Origin: an uncultured Sphingomonas sp.
Lineage (GTDB): Bacteria; Pseudomonadota; Alphaproteobacteria; Sphingomonadales; Sphingomonadaceae
NCBI GenBank assembly: GCA_902806295.1
Contig: CADCWB010000070.1
Coordinates: 1 to 16,250, forward strand
Direction of reading: 5' to 3'
Length of the DNA: 16,250 bases
The position numbers were made by a program, and so were the translations under genes. Below are positions 6,986 to 13,530 of the stretch, one piece after another. Within the stretch, counting starts at the first letter, position 1; every line of letters begins with the position of its first letter. The notes beneath the pieces are model-generated. The model was not told where the DNA came from, did no database searches, and was given only the letters and a program-made list of their open reading frames with translations.

Positions 6986-7660
6986 TTAGAGCGAGCTGCC
7001 TTCGATATCGTTCTCGCGGCCCTGGCTGCGCTCGACTTCGATGTCGGTGGTCCCGATATCGTCGTCGTCGTCAGAGCCCATCAGGTCTTCGTTCATGGCA
7101 CCCTGACCCTGATCCGCGAAGTCCTGACCGCCCGAACCGGCCTGTCCGGACGACGAGTCGCCCATCCCGGAGGCCTGTCCTGACGTGCTTGCTGAGCCGC
7201 CATAGCCGCCGCCGGCAGAACCAAGGGGCATGCCGCCATCCTGCGCACCCTGGCCGCCCGAACCGAGGTCGTTGCCGGAGTTCTGGCTGCCGATGAAGCC
7301 CGAGGAACCCTGTCCGCCGGAGCTACCGCCTTCGCCCATGTCGCTTTGCTGGCCCATGTCCGAGCTGTTCTGCGACTGGGTCATGGTGTCGGTCTCGCCG
7401 CTATTTCCATAGGAAGCTTGGCCGGTGGAGGCGGAGCCCGCATCGCCGGTGGAACTGCCGCTGCTCATGGTCGTGCCGGAGCCAGTGTTGCTGTCGTTGC
7501 CCCCGATCGGCTGGCTGTTCTGCTGGCCCTGCGGCTGTTGCTGTTGCTGCTGACCCTGCGGCTGTTGCTGTTGCTGCTGACCCTGAGGCTGCTGCTCCTT
7601 TTGGCTGGCCGGATCTTGCCCATAGCCCTGTTGGCCCGTCTGGCGGTCATCGGTGTTCAT
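6986..7660 (-). CDS. Low-complexity, Gln/Gly/Ser-rich intrinsically disordered protein
   Basis: The start is the ATG at 7660, with GAGGAG 6 bases upstream; a frame-extending start at 7684 lacks support. The protein is 224 residues with no signal peptide. Order: a polar N-terminus, a Gln-rich tract with two exact 9-residue repeats of the type PQGQQQQQQ (about 25-45), a long Gly/Ser/Asn/Asp region (about 50-190), and an acidic tail with DDDDD followed by IGTTDIEVERSQ and ending IEGSSL. It contains almost no hydrophobic core and is likely unfolded and cytoplasmic. The codons reflect a 27-bp DNA tandem repeat (see the separate entry). The ordered-looking acidic tail may be a conserved part. Its function is unknown. 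Confidence 0.75.
   Translation of the reverse strand: MNTDDRQTGQQGYGQDPASQKEQQPQGQQQQQQPQGQQQQQQPQGQQNSQPIGGNDSNTGSGTTMSSGSSTGDAGSASTGQASYGNSGETDTMTQSQNSSDMGQQSDMGEGGSSGGQGSSGFIGSQNSGNDLGSGGQGAQDGGMPLGSAGGGYGGSASTSGQASGMGDSSSGQAGSGGQDFADQGQGAMNEDLMGSDDDDDIGTTDIEVERSQGRENDIEGSSL
7527..7599. repeat. 27-bp tandem repeat encoding the Gln tracts
   Basis: Two identical 27-bp units (7527-7553 and 7554-7580) are followed by a partial, diverged third unit starting at 7581. Each unit encodes nine residues (Gln-rich with PQG). The perfect identity of the two copies points to a recent duplication or copy-number slippage. Confidence 0.9.
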
Positions 7661-7770
7661 GTGTCTCTCCTCAGGTGGCCCCAAGCTCCTGAGATACAGA
7701 ACAAGGTAGTGGCAGAGCGCGTTCCGGTGCGATGCGACGAAGCGAATTGGGCGCGCCCAACAGAGACGAG

Positions 7771-7799
7771 AAAGGCCCGCCGGATTGCTCCGACGGGCC
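7771..7799 (-). terminator. Rho-independent terminator of the rpsF-rpsR-rplI operon
   Basis: On the minus strand, GGCCCGTCGGA (7799-7789) pairs with TCCGGCGGGCC (7784-7774) around a 4-base loop, an 11-bp stem with one mismatch. It is followed by TTTCTCGTCTC. It sits about 36 bases after the rplI stop codon. Confidence 0.7.
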
Positions 7800-7834
7800 G
7801 CTCTGTCTTCTGATCACGTAGCGAGATGAGTAAC

Positions 7835-8443
7835 TTACGCCTGAGCGGCTTCGTCCTCACTTTCCGCCGGAGCAGCGGTCGCCTCAGCCGTGGCGCCCGG
7901 TTCGGCGTTGGGATCATAGTCCTCGGTGAAGCCGGCGTTATCACGCTCGAACATCTGAGCCATGACGTCGACGCCCTGAGCCTGCAGGTCGGCCTCTTCC
8001 GGTGAACGGGCGACGTTGACCTTGACGGTCACGGCCACTTCCGGGTGAAGCGCGATGCGGATCTCGTGCATGCCGATCGCCTTGATCGGACGATCGAGCA
8101 CGACCTGGCTCTTGGTCACCTTGGCACCATCAGCCTCAAGGGCGTCGATGATGTCGCGAGCCGAAACCGAGCCGTACAGCTGACCCGTGTTGGAGGCCTG
8201 ACGGATGAGCTGCACGGTCTTGCCGTCGACGCCCTGAGCCGACGCCTGAGCCGCAGTGCGGCGCTCGGCATTGTCGGATTCGATGCGGGCACGATTGGCT
8301 TCGAACACCTTGCGGTTGGCTTCGTTGGCGCGAAGCGCCTTCTTGCGCGGGAGGAGGTAGTTGCGGGCAAAGCCGTTCTTTACGGTCACGACATCGCCGA
8401 TGCCGCCCAGCTTCTCGACCCGCTCTAGCAGGATAACGTCCAT
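7835..8443 (-). CDS. rplI: 50S ribosomal protein L9
   Basis: L9 binds 23S rRNA domain V near the L1 stalk and helps keep the reading frame. The N-terminal RNA-binding domain (1-50) is clear: MDVILLERVEKLGGIGDVV followed by NGFARNYLLP. A connecting helix (about 45-75) and a C-terminal domain (about 80-150, with GQLYGSVSARDI and LHPEVAVTV) follow. The 202 residues exceed the 149 of E. coli because of a C-terminal acidic, Ala/Glu-rich extension (about 155-202), which is common in alphaproteobacteria. It is the last gene of the operon, 12 bases after rpsR, with a terminator downstream. Confidence 0.98.
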   Translation of the reverse strand: MDVILLERVEKLGGIGDVVTVKNGFARNYLLPRKKALRANEANRKVFEANRARIESDNAERRTAAQASAQGVDGKTVQLIRQASNTGQLYGSVSARDIIDALEADGAKVTKSQVVLDRPIKAIGMHEIRIALHPEVAVTVKVNVARSPEEADLQAQGVDVMAQMFERDNAGFTEDYDPNAEPGATAEATAAPAESEDEAAQA

Positions 8444-8455
8444 GCGAAGCGCTCC

Positions 8456-8680
8456 TTACTTCACGACATAGGGAAGCAGGCCGATGTGGCGGGCGCGCTT
8501 GATCGCCTTGGCCAGCTCACGCTGCTTCTTGGTGGATACCGCGGTGATGCGGCTGGGAACGATCTTGCCTCGTTCGGACACAAACCCCTGCAGCAGGCGG
8601 ACGTCCTTGTAGTCGATGCTGGGCGCATCCTTCCCGGAGAAAGGGCAGGACTTGCGGCGGCGGAAAAATGCACGGGCCAT
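8456..8680 (-). CDS. rpsR: 30S ribosomal protein S18
   Basis: A 74-residue S18, the normal length. It contains the characteristic RRRKSCPFSGK near the N-terminus, YKDVRLLQGFVSERGKI and the C-terminal KAIKRARHIGLLPY. It forms a heterodimer with S6 on the 30S platform, which fits its position 3 bases after rpsF. The single N-terminal Cys in CPF is a remnant of the metal-binding Cys found in some S18 proteins. Confidence 0.98.
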   Translation of the reverse strand: MARAFFRRRKSCPFSGKDAPSIDYKDVRLLQGFVSERGKIVPSRITAVSTKKQRELAKAIKRARHIGLLPYVVK

Positions 8681-8683
8681 GAG

Positions 8684-9118
8684 TTAGGCTTCCATCTCTT
8701 CGCGGGGTGCGCGCTCGGCGCGGTCAGGGCGGTCGCCACGATCAGGGCGGTCACCGCGATCGCCGCGGTCGCGTGGACCACGCTCACGGTCGCGCTCCGA
8801 ACGGCGCATCATGGCCGAAGGGCCGGTCTCATGCTCATCCACGCGGATGGTCATGAAGCGGATCACGTCCTCGTTGATGCCGGTCTGGCGCTCGAGCTCC
8901 GCGAGGGCCGCGGCGGGCGCGTCAATGTCGAGCATGACGTAATGCGCCTTGCGGTTCTTGGCGATGCGGTAGGCGAGGCTGCGCAGGCCCCAGGTTTCGG
9001 TCTTGGCGACCGTGCCACCATTGTCGGTGATGATCTTGGTAGCGTTCTCCGCCAGCGCATCGACCTGGGCCTGAGCCAAGTCCTGACGCGCGAGGAAAAC
9101 ATGCTCGTAGAGCGGCAT
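8684..9118 (-). CDS. rpsF: 30S ribosomal protein S6
   Basis: The start is the ATG at 9118 giving MPLYEHVFLARQDL, the usual S6 N-terminus; a longer frame reaches 9493 but has no S6-like sequence before this Met. The 144 residues comprise the S6 ferredoxin-like fold (about 1-100, with WGLRSLAYRI, KAHYVMLDI and DVIRFMTIRV) and an Arg/Asp-rich tail (about 105-144) built of DRGDR/DRPDR-type repeats, a common extension in alphaproteobacteria. S6 pairs with S18. The ribosome-binding site is weak (GTGAGAA), which may matter for translational feedback through the leader described separately. Confidence 0.97.
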   Translation of the reverse strand: MPLYEHVFLARQDLAQAQVDALAENATKIITDNGGTVAKTETWGLRSLAYRIAKNRKAHYVMLDIDAPAAALAELERQTGINEDVIRFMTIRVDEHETGPSAMMRRSERDRERGPRDRGDRGDRPDRGDRPDRAERAPREEMEA

Positions 9119-9148
9119 GTCGATATTCTCACATGTTGGCCGATCGCT

Positions 9149-9184
9149 GACGGGCGCACCATGCGCACCGCCCCTCCGGCTGTC
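9149..9184 (-). promoter_or_regulatory. Candidate S6:S18-binding leader hairpin upstream of rpsF
   Basis: About 31 bases before the rpsF start, the minus-strand RNA can form GAC/GUC (9184-9182 with 9151-9149), an 8-base one-sided bulge AGCCGGAG containing CCG, then a 5-bp GGGCG/CGCCC stem (9173-9169 with 9156-9152) and a 12-base loop. Established knowledge: many bacteria have a leader in rpsF operons bound by the S6:S18 complex through a bulged CCG. The match here is by eye, and the lower stem is only 3 bp. Confidence 0.3.
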
Positions 9185-9320
9185 GTTCAAAGCAGAGCCG
9201 GGATCATGCAAGCGCCTCAACCCCGGACAGGCGCGCCTATGCCCGAAAGCAGCGAAGCCCGCAAGGTACAGGGGTGAGGCGCAACCAAACGGTGCAACGA
9301 ACCATAAAGGCACAAAACGG

Positions 9321-9349
9321 TTGACTTCGTCACGCTTATCAGGCACATA
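9321..9349 (+). promoter_or_regulatory. Candidate sigma-70-type promoter
   Basis: TTGACT at 9321-9326 matches the -35 consensus at five of six positions. After a 17-base spacer, CACATA (9344-9349) is a weak -10. It points away from rpsF towards the possible small RNA and the short ORF at 9444. Confidence 0.35.
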
Positions 9350-9356
9350 GGTGGAC

Positions 9357-9421
9357 ATTGGACGAATCGGGGCCGCGGCCCTGAAGCGGATCGCTCCGGA
9401 GTGGGGGCGGTCCGCTTTTTT
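9357..9421 (+). ncRNA. Candidate small RNA between rpsF and the chimeric ORF
   Basis: A transcript starting near 9357 from the TTGACT promoter and ending at the terminator at 9421 would be about 65 bases. It contains a perfect 12-base palindrome GGGCCGCGGCCC (9370-9381) and the terminator stem-loop, and it holds no gene. Alternatives are a 5' leader with an attenuator for the downstream ORF, or the leftover end of a lost upstream gene. No similarity to a known RNA family is recognised. Confidence 0.3.
9384..9421 (+). terminator. Strong Rho-independent terminator
   Basis: A 14-bp stem including two G-U pairs joins 9384-9397 (AAGCGGATCGCTCC) with 9404-9417. The loop is six bases (GGAGTG), and six T residues follow at 9416-9421. 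It is the best intrinsic terminator in the window, yet no coding gene on the plus strand ends before it. Confidence 0.8.
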
Positions 9422-9443
9422 GTTGGCGAGGGGAATGGTGCGG

Positions 9444-9707
9444 ATGGGTTGGTTTGGACGCAAGTCGGCAGTGGCCGTTCCCAGTGCGCCCATGGCACCG
9501 GCATGGGCCGGGAGCGTGGAAGCCGACAGGTTTCCGCGCAGCTACTCTCTGCTTGCGTCACTGACCTTCAACTTGGGTGCTCCTGCCGCGCCGCCTCCTC
9601 CACCCACGCAGACTTGCCCGGATGAATCGGTCATCCTTGCAACGGATACGTGTCCGTTGCCCCCAGCTCCACCGCCGCCGCCACCACCAGCACCTGAGCG
9701 CGGATAA
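9444..9707 (+). CDS. Short chimeric ORF ending in an outer-membrane protein tail; probably a gene remnant
   Basis: From the ATG at 9444 (AGGGG ten bases upstream) the frame encodes 87 residues. Residues 34-45 (YSLLASLTFNLG) look like the last beta-strand of a small outer-membrane barrel. They are followed by a Pro-rich linker, CPDESVILATDTC and a second Pro tract ending PERG, a tail I associate with sphingomonad OmpA-like/porin-family barrels. The rest of the barrel and any signal peptide are absent. The first 34 residues (MGWFGRKSA at the start, RFPRSY at the end) instead recall the N-terminus of HK97-type phage or gene-transfer-agent portal proteins. It is therefore probably a deletion fusion and non-functional, but it has a usable start. 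A stem-loop follows the stop codon. Confidence 0.5.
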   Translation: MGWFGRKSAVAVPSAPMAPAWAGSVEADRFPRSYSLLASLTFNLGAPAAPPPPPTQTCPDESVILATDTCPLPPAPPPPPPPAPERG

Positions 9708-9716
9708 GACTAATTA

Positions 9717-9745
9717 GGGAGGGCGGGCGCGTGCGCCGTCCTCCC
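9717..9745. terminator. Stem-loop after the chimeric ORF
   Basis: GGGAGGGCGG (9717-9726) pairs with CCGTCCTCCC (9736-9745), 10 bp with one G-U pair and a 9-base loop, starting 9 bases after the stop codon. It has no T run on either strand. It may be the original terminator of the outer-membrane protein gene whose tail remains. Confidence 0.4.
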
Positions 9746-9817
9746 GAAAAGAGCCCCGTGAGAAGCGAGTGACCTTCGGTCCTGCCGCTCGCCTGAGCAC
9801 ACTCGACGGGAGGCGGG

Positions 9818-10864
9818 GTGGTGGATAGGGCGCTCCTGATGAATCGTGCTCTTCGACTAACGTGTAGCAGGCAAGCCTTAGTCGCCAATTGGCGATGGCT
9901 TGCGGAGGAGGCAGGGACGGCCGCCGGAGCCGCAGTGAAGGCCAACGGCTACGGCCTCGGTGCGAACGAGGCGGTTGAATGCCTGCGAGAAGTAGGTTGC
10001 AGGGACTTCTTCGTCTCGACATGGTGGGAGGCCGCGCAGCTCCATCCTGAGCGCGGCCTTGATCTTGCGGTGCTGCATGGCGTCGGGCCCGCTGACATTG
10101 AGGCTGCACGGCAGGTTGCCGCCCGACCCGTGTTGAACAGCCCTGACCAGATACTGCGTTGGAGGGAGTTCGCTCCATTGCAGCCTTGTGACGTGATGAT
10201 CGACACCGGGATGAACAGGTTGGGACTAAGGCCGGAGGAGGCGAACCTTCTGGAGGGCTTGTCGATCCATACCCTTCACAGTCACCTGGCATGCGCCGAC
10301 GAAGATCATCCGCTCAACGACATCCAACTACGGCGTTTCCGCGAGATCGCCGCCCTGGTAACCGCGAGGCGGTACAGCCTGGCCAACAGCGCGGGCATCC
10401 TGCTGGGACGTCAGTACGCGTTCGACCTCGTCCGTCCTGGTCTGGCGCTATATGGGGGCGTGCCGCGGCCCGAGGCGCGAGGCCATATCCAGCAAGTCGC
10501 ACGCCTGGAGGCGCAAGTTGTCCAGCGCCGGCGGGTTCCGGCCGGTGAATACTGCGGCTACAATGCAACCTTTCGGGCCGAACAAGATACCGAAGCGGCG
10601 GTGATCAACATCGGTTACGCAGACGGCTACTGGCGGGGTTTCTCGTCCAAGGGCGTTGCGAAGGCGAATGGGGCCAACTTGCCTGTCCTTGGGCGAGTGT
10701 CGATGGATTTGGTGACGCTTGGTTGCGACGATCTTCCGGAATTGGCGGCAGGCGATTGGGTAACTCTCGATTTCGAGCTTGAAAGCGCCGCAAGAACATC
10801 CGGCGAGTCGCAGTACGAGTTACTGACCGGCCTCGGCTCCCGCTTCGAGCGGGTCTGGCACTGA
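9818..10864 (+). CDS. alr: Alanine racemase
   Basis: PLP-dependent enzyme that interconverts L- and D-alanine for peptidoglycan. Counting from the GTG at 9818 (348 residues), the PLP lysine is Lys41 in AAVKANGYGLG. The catalytic Tyr248 is in CGYNATF, GYADGY is at 266-271 and the MD substrate-site motif is at 296-297 (GRVSMDL). GGGAGG at 9808-9813 favours a GTG at 9818 or 9821. An ATG at 9839 is also possible and would give MNRALRLT as the start, close to homologues. The length is typical for the alphaproteobacterial type. The last 45 bases overlap nth, which is convergent. In many relatives alr lies near dnaB and rplI; dnaB is absent here. Confidence 0.95.
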   Translation: MVDRALLMNRALRLTCSRQALVANWRWLAEEAGTAAGAAVKANGYGLGANEAVECLREVGCRDFFVSTWWEAAQLHPERGLDLAVLHGVGPADIEAARQVAARPVLNSPDQILRWREFAPLQPCDVMIDTGMNRLGLRPEEANLLEGLSIHTLHSHLACADEDHPLNDIQLRRFREIAALVTARRYSLANSAGILLGRQYAFDLVRPGLALYGGVPRPEARGHIQQVARLEAQVVQRRRVPAGEYCGYNATFRAEQDTEAAVINIGYADGYWRGFSSKGVAKANGANLPVLGRVSMDLVTLGCDDLPELAAGDWVTLDFELESAARTSGESQYELLTGLGSRFERVWH

Positions 10865-11506
10865 ACCCTTGGGAGCCGGCGTTTTAGGCTGGAAGCGGCA
10901 CAGATCAATGACGGGGCAGCGCCAGCACTCTGGGCGCCGAGCTTTGCACACGTAACGCCCGTGCAGGATCAGCCAGTGGTGCGCGTGCAGCTTGAAGGGG
11001 TCAGGTGTGACCTTCTCAAGCTTCAACTCCACTTCAGTCGGTGTCTTGCCAGGCGCCAAGCCGGTCCGATTGGCGACGCGGAAGACGTGGGTATCGACTG
11101 CGATCGTCTGCTGACCGAACGCGATGTTGAGCACCACATTGGCAGTCTTTCGGCCGACGCCGGGGAGTGCCTCGAGCAACTCACGGGACGAGGGCACAAC
11201 GCCGCCATGCAGGTCCATAAGCTGGCGGGCCATGGCGATCACGTTCTTGGCCTTGGTGTTGAATAGGCCGATCGTCCTGATGTGCTGCCGAACCTCCTCT
11301 TCGCCGAGTGCCAGCATCTTGTCCGGCGAGTCCGCCAGCCGGAACAGCTTGCGGGTCGCGAGGTTCACGCTGACGTCGGTCGCCTGAGCCGACAGGGCCA
11401 CTGCCACCAGCAAAGTATATGGATTGACCCACTCCAGCTCACCTTCTGGCTGAGGGTTGAGTTCGGCCAATCGGCGAAAGAATTCGAAAACGTCGGCCTT
11501 CTTCAC
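10820..11506 (-). CDS. nth: Endonuclease III (DNA glycosylase/AP lyase)
   Basis: Base-excision repair enzyme removing oxidised pyrimidines. The 228-residue protein is close to the family norm (about 210) with a short C-terminal tail. The helix-hairpin-helix has LPGVGRKTA with catalytic Lys120, and the catalytic Asp138 is in VDTHVFRVANR. The [4Fe-4S] cluster ligands are Cys187, Cys194, Cys197 and Cys203, in the standard C-X6-C-X2-C-X5-C spacing. It starts with GTG overlapping the dapB stop by four bases (GTGA), so translation is coupled to dapB. The 3' end overlaps alr on the other strand. Confidence 0.97.
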   Translation of the reverse strand: MKKADVFEFFRRLAELNPQPEGELEWVNPYTLLVAVALSAQATDVSVNLATRKLFRLADSPDKMLALGEEEVRQHIRTIGLFNTKAKNVIAMARQLMDLHGGVVPSSRELLEALPGVGRKTANVVLNIAFGQQTIAVDTHVFRVANRTGLAPGKTPTEVELKLEKVTPDPFKLHAHHWLILHGRYVCKARRPECWRCPVIDLCRFQPKTPAPKGSVPDPLEAGAEAGQ

Positions 11507-12213
11507 GCTTGCTCGATCACGTCTCGCATGGAGTAGAGCCCAGCGGGCTTGCGATGCAGAAAGGCAGCCGCCGCTAAGGCACCACGAGCGAAGATCATCC
11601 GGTTCTCGGCGCGATGCGACAGGATAAGTCGCTCATCCGGTCCCGCAAATATCACGTCGTGATCGCCGACGATGGTGCCGCCGCGCACGGACGCGAAGCC
11701 GATCGCCCCCTCTGCCCGCCGCAAGCCGGTGCCGTCACGACCGCTTTCCGCCGTCAACGGCGTGCCACGTCCGCGGGAAGCTGCGTGTCCAAGGGTAAGG
11801 GCGGTGCCCGAGGGTGCATCCGCTTTGTGCCGGTGATGCATCTCGATAACCTCGATATCCCAAGCCCGTCCAAGTACGCGGGCCGCGCGCTCGACCAGTT
11901 CGTCAAGAAGGGCAACTCCAAGCGACGTGTTCGAGGCTTTTAGGACGGCAACGGTCTGCGCCGCCATCGCCAAGCGGCGCTCGGCCAACTCATCGAGGCC
12001 GGTCGTGCCGACCAGCACAGGCACTCCGCTGGTCTGCGCTCGCTCAAGCGTCGCGGCGAGGGCCGCGGGTGCCGAGAAGTCGACCAGAACGTCTCCATGA
12101 TCAGGATCAAGGGTGAAGCGCCTATCCTCATCCGCTGCTGCAGCGATGGCCTGTCCCATCCGGCCCGCGGGCGCGATCAGGGTCAGCCGAATGGGTTGCT
12201 CATCGGTCCGCAT
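11503..12213 (-). CDS. dapB: 4-hydroxy-tetrahydrodipicolinate reductase
   Basis: NAD(P)H-dependent enzyme of the diaminopimelate/lysine pathway, supplying a peptidoglycan precursor. The protein has 236 residues, short for the family (about 240-270); the shortening is around 30-42, between the first strand and DVLVDFSAP. Catalytic residues are in EMHHRHKADAPSGTAL (124-139), with His126/His127 and Lys130. VGTTG is at 68-72. The nucleotide loop reads APAGRMG (14-20), where the family usually has G-x-x-GRMG, so the first Gly is replaced. The N-terminus has no stronger alternative start. It is upstream of nth with a four-base overlap and follows the DUF72 gene by 20 bases on the same strand. Confidence 0.93.
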   Translation of the reverse strand: MRTDEQPIRLTLIAPAGRMGQAIAAAADEDRRFTLDPDHGDVLVDFSAPAALAATLERAQTSGVPVLVGTTGLDELAERRLAMAAQTVAVLKASNTSLGVALLDELVERAARVLGRAWDIEVIEMHHRHKADAPSGTALTLGHAASRGRGTPLTAESGRDGTGLRRAEGAIGFASVRGGTIVGDHDVIFAGPDERLILSHRAENRMIFARGALAAAAFLHRKPAGLYSMRDVIEQA

Positions 12214-12233
12214 GGCTCGTGATGGCGCAGGCC

Positions 12234-13007
12234 TCAGGCCGGCGCAATGCCGAGCTGCCGCTGAAGCGCAAGCGCTGCGGCCGGCGCCCGCACCTTCGCG
12301 CCGTTGATCATGAACAGATAGGCATCCTTACCGGCAAGCTGATGCGACCTTGCGCGATCGGCGAAGCGCTCCAGCGCCGCCGCCTCGTAGCCGGTCTCGA
12401 TGTCCTCGCTCATTCGTTGAAGCCGAGCATAGCTGAAGCTTGCGGTGTCTGCGTCGATGGAGGGGAACTCCTCATGGTCATCGAACACAATTGCCACTCC
12501 ATGATCGCGGCATAGCTTGAAGAAGCGCTCGTCGCGGAAGCTTTCATGCCGCGGCTCGATCGCATGCCGCAGCGGTACGCCATCGTGGCATGGCGGCAGT
12601 TGGTGCAAGAAGCCCGCGATGTCGTCATGGTCGAACGCTCGACGCGCTGCCAACATCCAGAGGATCGGGCCAAGCTTCGGACCAAGCGCCGTAAGCCCCT
12701 GGTCAAGGAACGTCCGGATACCCTCGCCAGCATCCGCCAAACGCGTTCGGCTGACACAGAAGCGGCTGCCCTTGATTGCGAATTTGAAGTCGTCTGGAAC
12801 GCTCTCAGCCCATTTACGCCAGCTCGCGGGGCTTTGCCGCCCATAGAAGGTAGCATTGATCTCGATTGCGCCCAGTCGTTGAGCAGCAAACTCGAGCTCG
12901 CGCGATTGCGGCAGTTCGACGGGGTAGAACGGCCCGCGCCACGGCGGGTAGGTCCAACCGCCGATACCCACCCTGATCCTTGCATCTGGCATATCGAGCG
13001 AAGTCAT
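12234..13007 (-). CDS. DUF72 family protein (YecE-like)
   Basis: A TIM-barrel-like protein of unknown function. The N-terminal signature RVGIGGWTYPPWRGPFYP is followed by EINATFYGRQS, FKFAIKGSRF, a central region with LGPILWML, and HAIEPRHESF in the second half; the C-terminus contains KDAYLFMINGAK. From the ATG at 13007 it is 257 residues, near the family norm. A GTG at 13016 adds three residues and cannot be ruled out. It lies 20 bases upstream of dapB and 29 bases after the thioesterase gene, all on one strand, so the four genes thioesterase, DUF72, dapB and nth may form one transcript. DUF72 proteins have no established reaction. Confidence 0.9.
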   Translation of the reverse strand: MTSLDMPDARIRVGIGGWTYPPWRGPFYPVELPQSRELEFAAQRLGAIEINATFYGRQSPASWRKWAESVPDDFKFAIKGSRFCVSRTRLADAGEGIRTFLDQGLTALGPKLGPILWMLAARRAFDHDDIAGFLHQLPPCHDGVPLRHAIEPRHESFRDERFFKLCRDHGVAIVFDDHEEFPSIDADTASFSYARLQRMSEDIETGYEAAALERFADRARSHQLAGKDAYLFMINGAKVRAPAAALALQRQLGIAPA

Positions 13008-13036
13008 TCGCTTCACATACCACAGCTAAGCGAGGG

Positions 13037-13450
13037 TCAAACCTGCTCCAGCGATGCAGGTGGGAGAAAGCGACTGACGATGTCCTTAGCCAGGCGCGCC
13101 GGCCGCAAGGAGGCGGCATCTAGGCAGCACCAGGTGCTCTTGACCTCGGCAAGGACTTCCTCGCCTCGCCTGATGACGGTGGTGAACAACGCTCTAGCGC
13201 CTTGGACCTGTTCGGCGACTACATCGGCGAACACCGCATCGTCCAAAAACGTCGGCCGTCGATAGCTGATCTCGTGTTTCAGCGCGACCCACAGGTGCTT
13301 AGCTACGGCGTCAGTCGGCGCGACCTTCTCCCAATATTGCACCACCGCGTCCTGGACCCATTTCAGGTACACGCTGTTGTTCACGTGGCCCATGTGGTCG
13401 ATGTCGGCCGGCTGAATTCCGATTGCGTAACGGTGCATGGCTGGCCTCAT
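13037..13450 (-). CDS. Acyl-CoA thioesterase, hotdog fold (YbgC/4HBT family)
   Basis: A 137-residue single-domain hotdog protein. The signature DIDHMGHVNNSVYLKWVQDA (17-36) contains the catalytic Asp, followed by HEISYRRPTFLDD (59-71) and strands through VLAEVKSTWCCLD. It hydrolyses acyl-CoA thioesters; the chain length cannot be predicted. The first Met (13450) and the fifth codon Met (13438, MHRYAIGI) are both possible starts; AGG in the first codons could serve as ribosome-binding site for the second. It is the first gene of a minus-strand run with DUF72, dapB and nth. The cobB relic lies upstream on the opposite strand. Confidence 0.9.
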   Translation of the reverse strand: MRPAMHRYAIGIQPADIDHMGHVNNSVYLKWVQDAVVQYWEKVAPTDAVAKHLWVALKHEISYRRPTFLDDAVFADVVAEQVQGARALFTTVIRRGEEVLAEVKSTWCCLDAASLRPARLAKDIVSRFLPPASLEQV

Positions 13451-13530
13451 GTCGGCAGCGTGGCTGCTGCTGACAATAGTGTCAACAGTCGGGTTGCCAG
13501 ATGGTTGCTCAACTCAACGGGATCATCGGT

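Noticed and set aside
7346..7813. Plus-strand frame with long Leu runs that looks like a membrane protein
   Set aside because: The Leu tract is the antisense reading of the 27-bp Gln repeat; the minus-strand frame has the good ribosome-binding site and start.
9714..10292. Minus-strand frame of 192 residues opposite alanine racemase
   Set aside because: It is a low-complexity Ser/Pro/Arg shadow. The plus-strand frame has all alanine racemase motifs.
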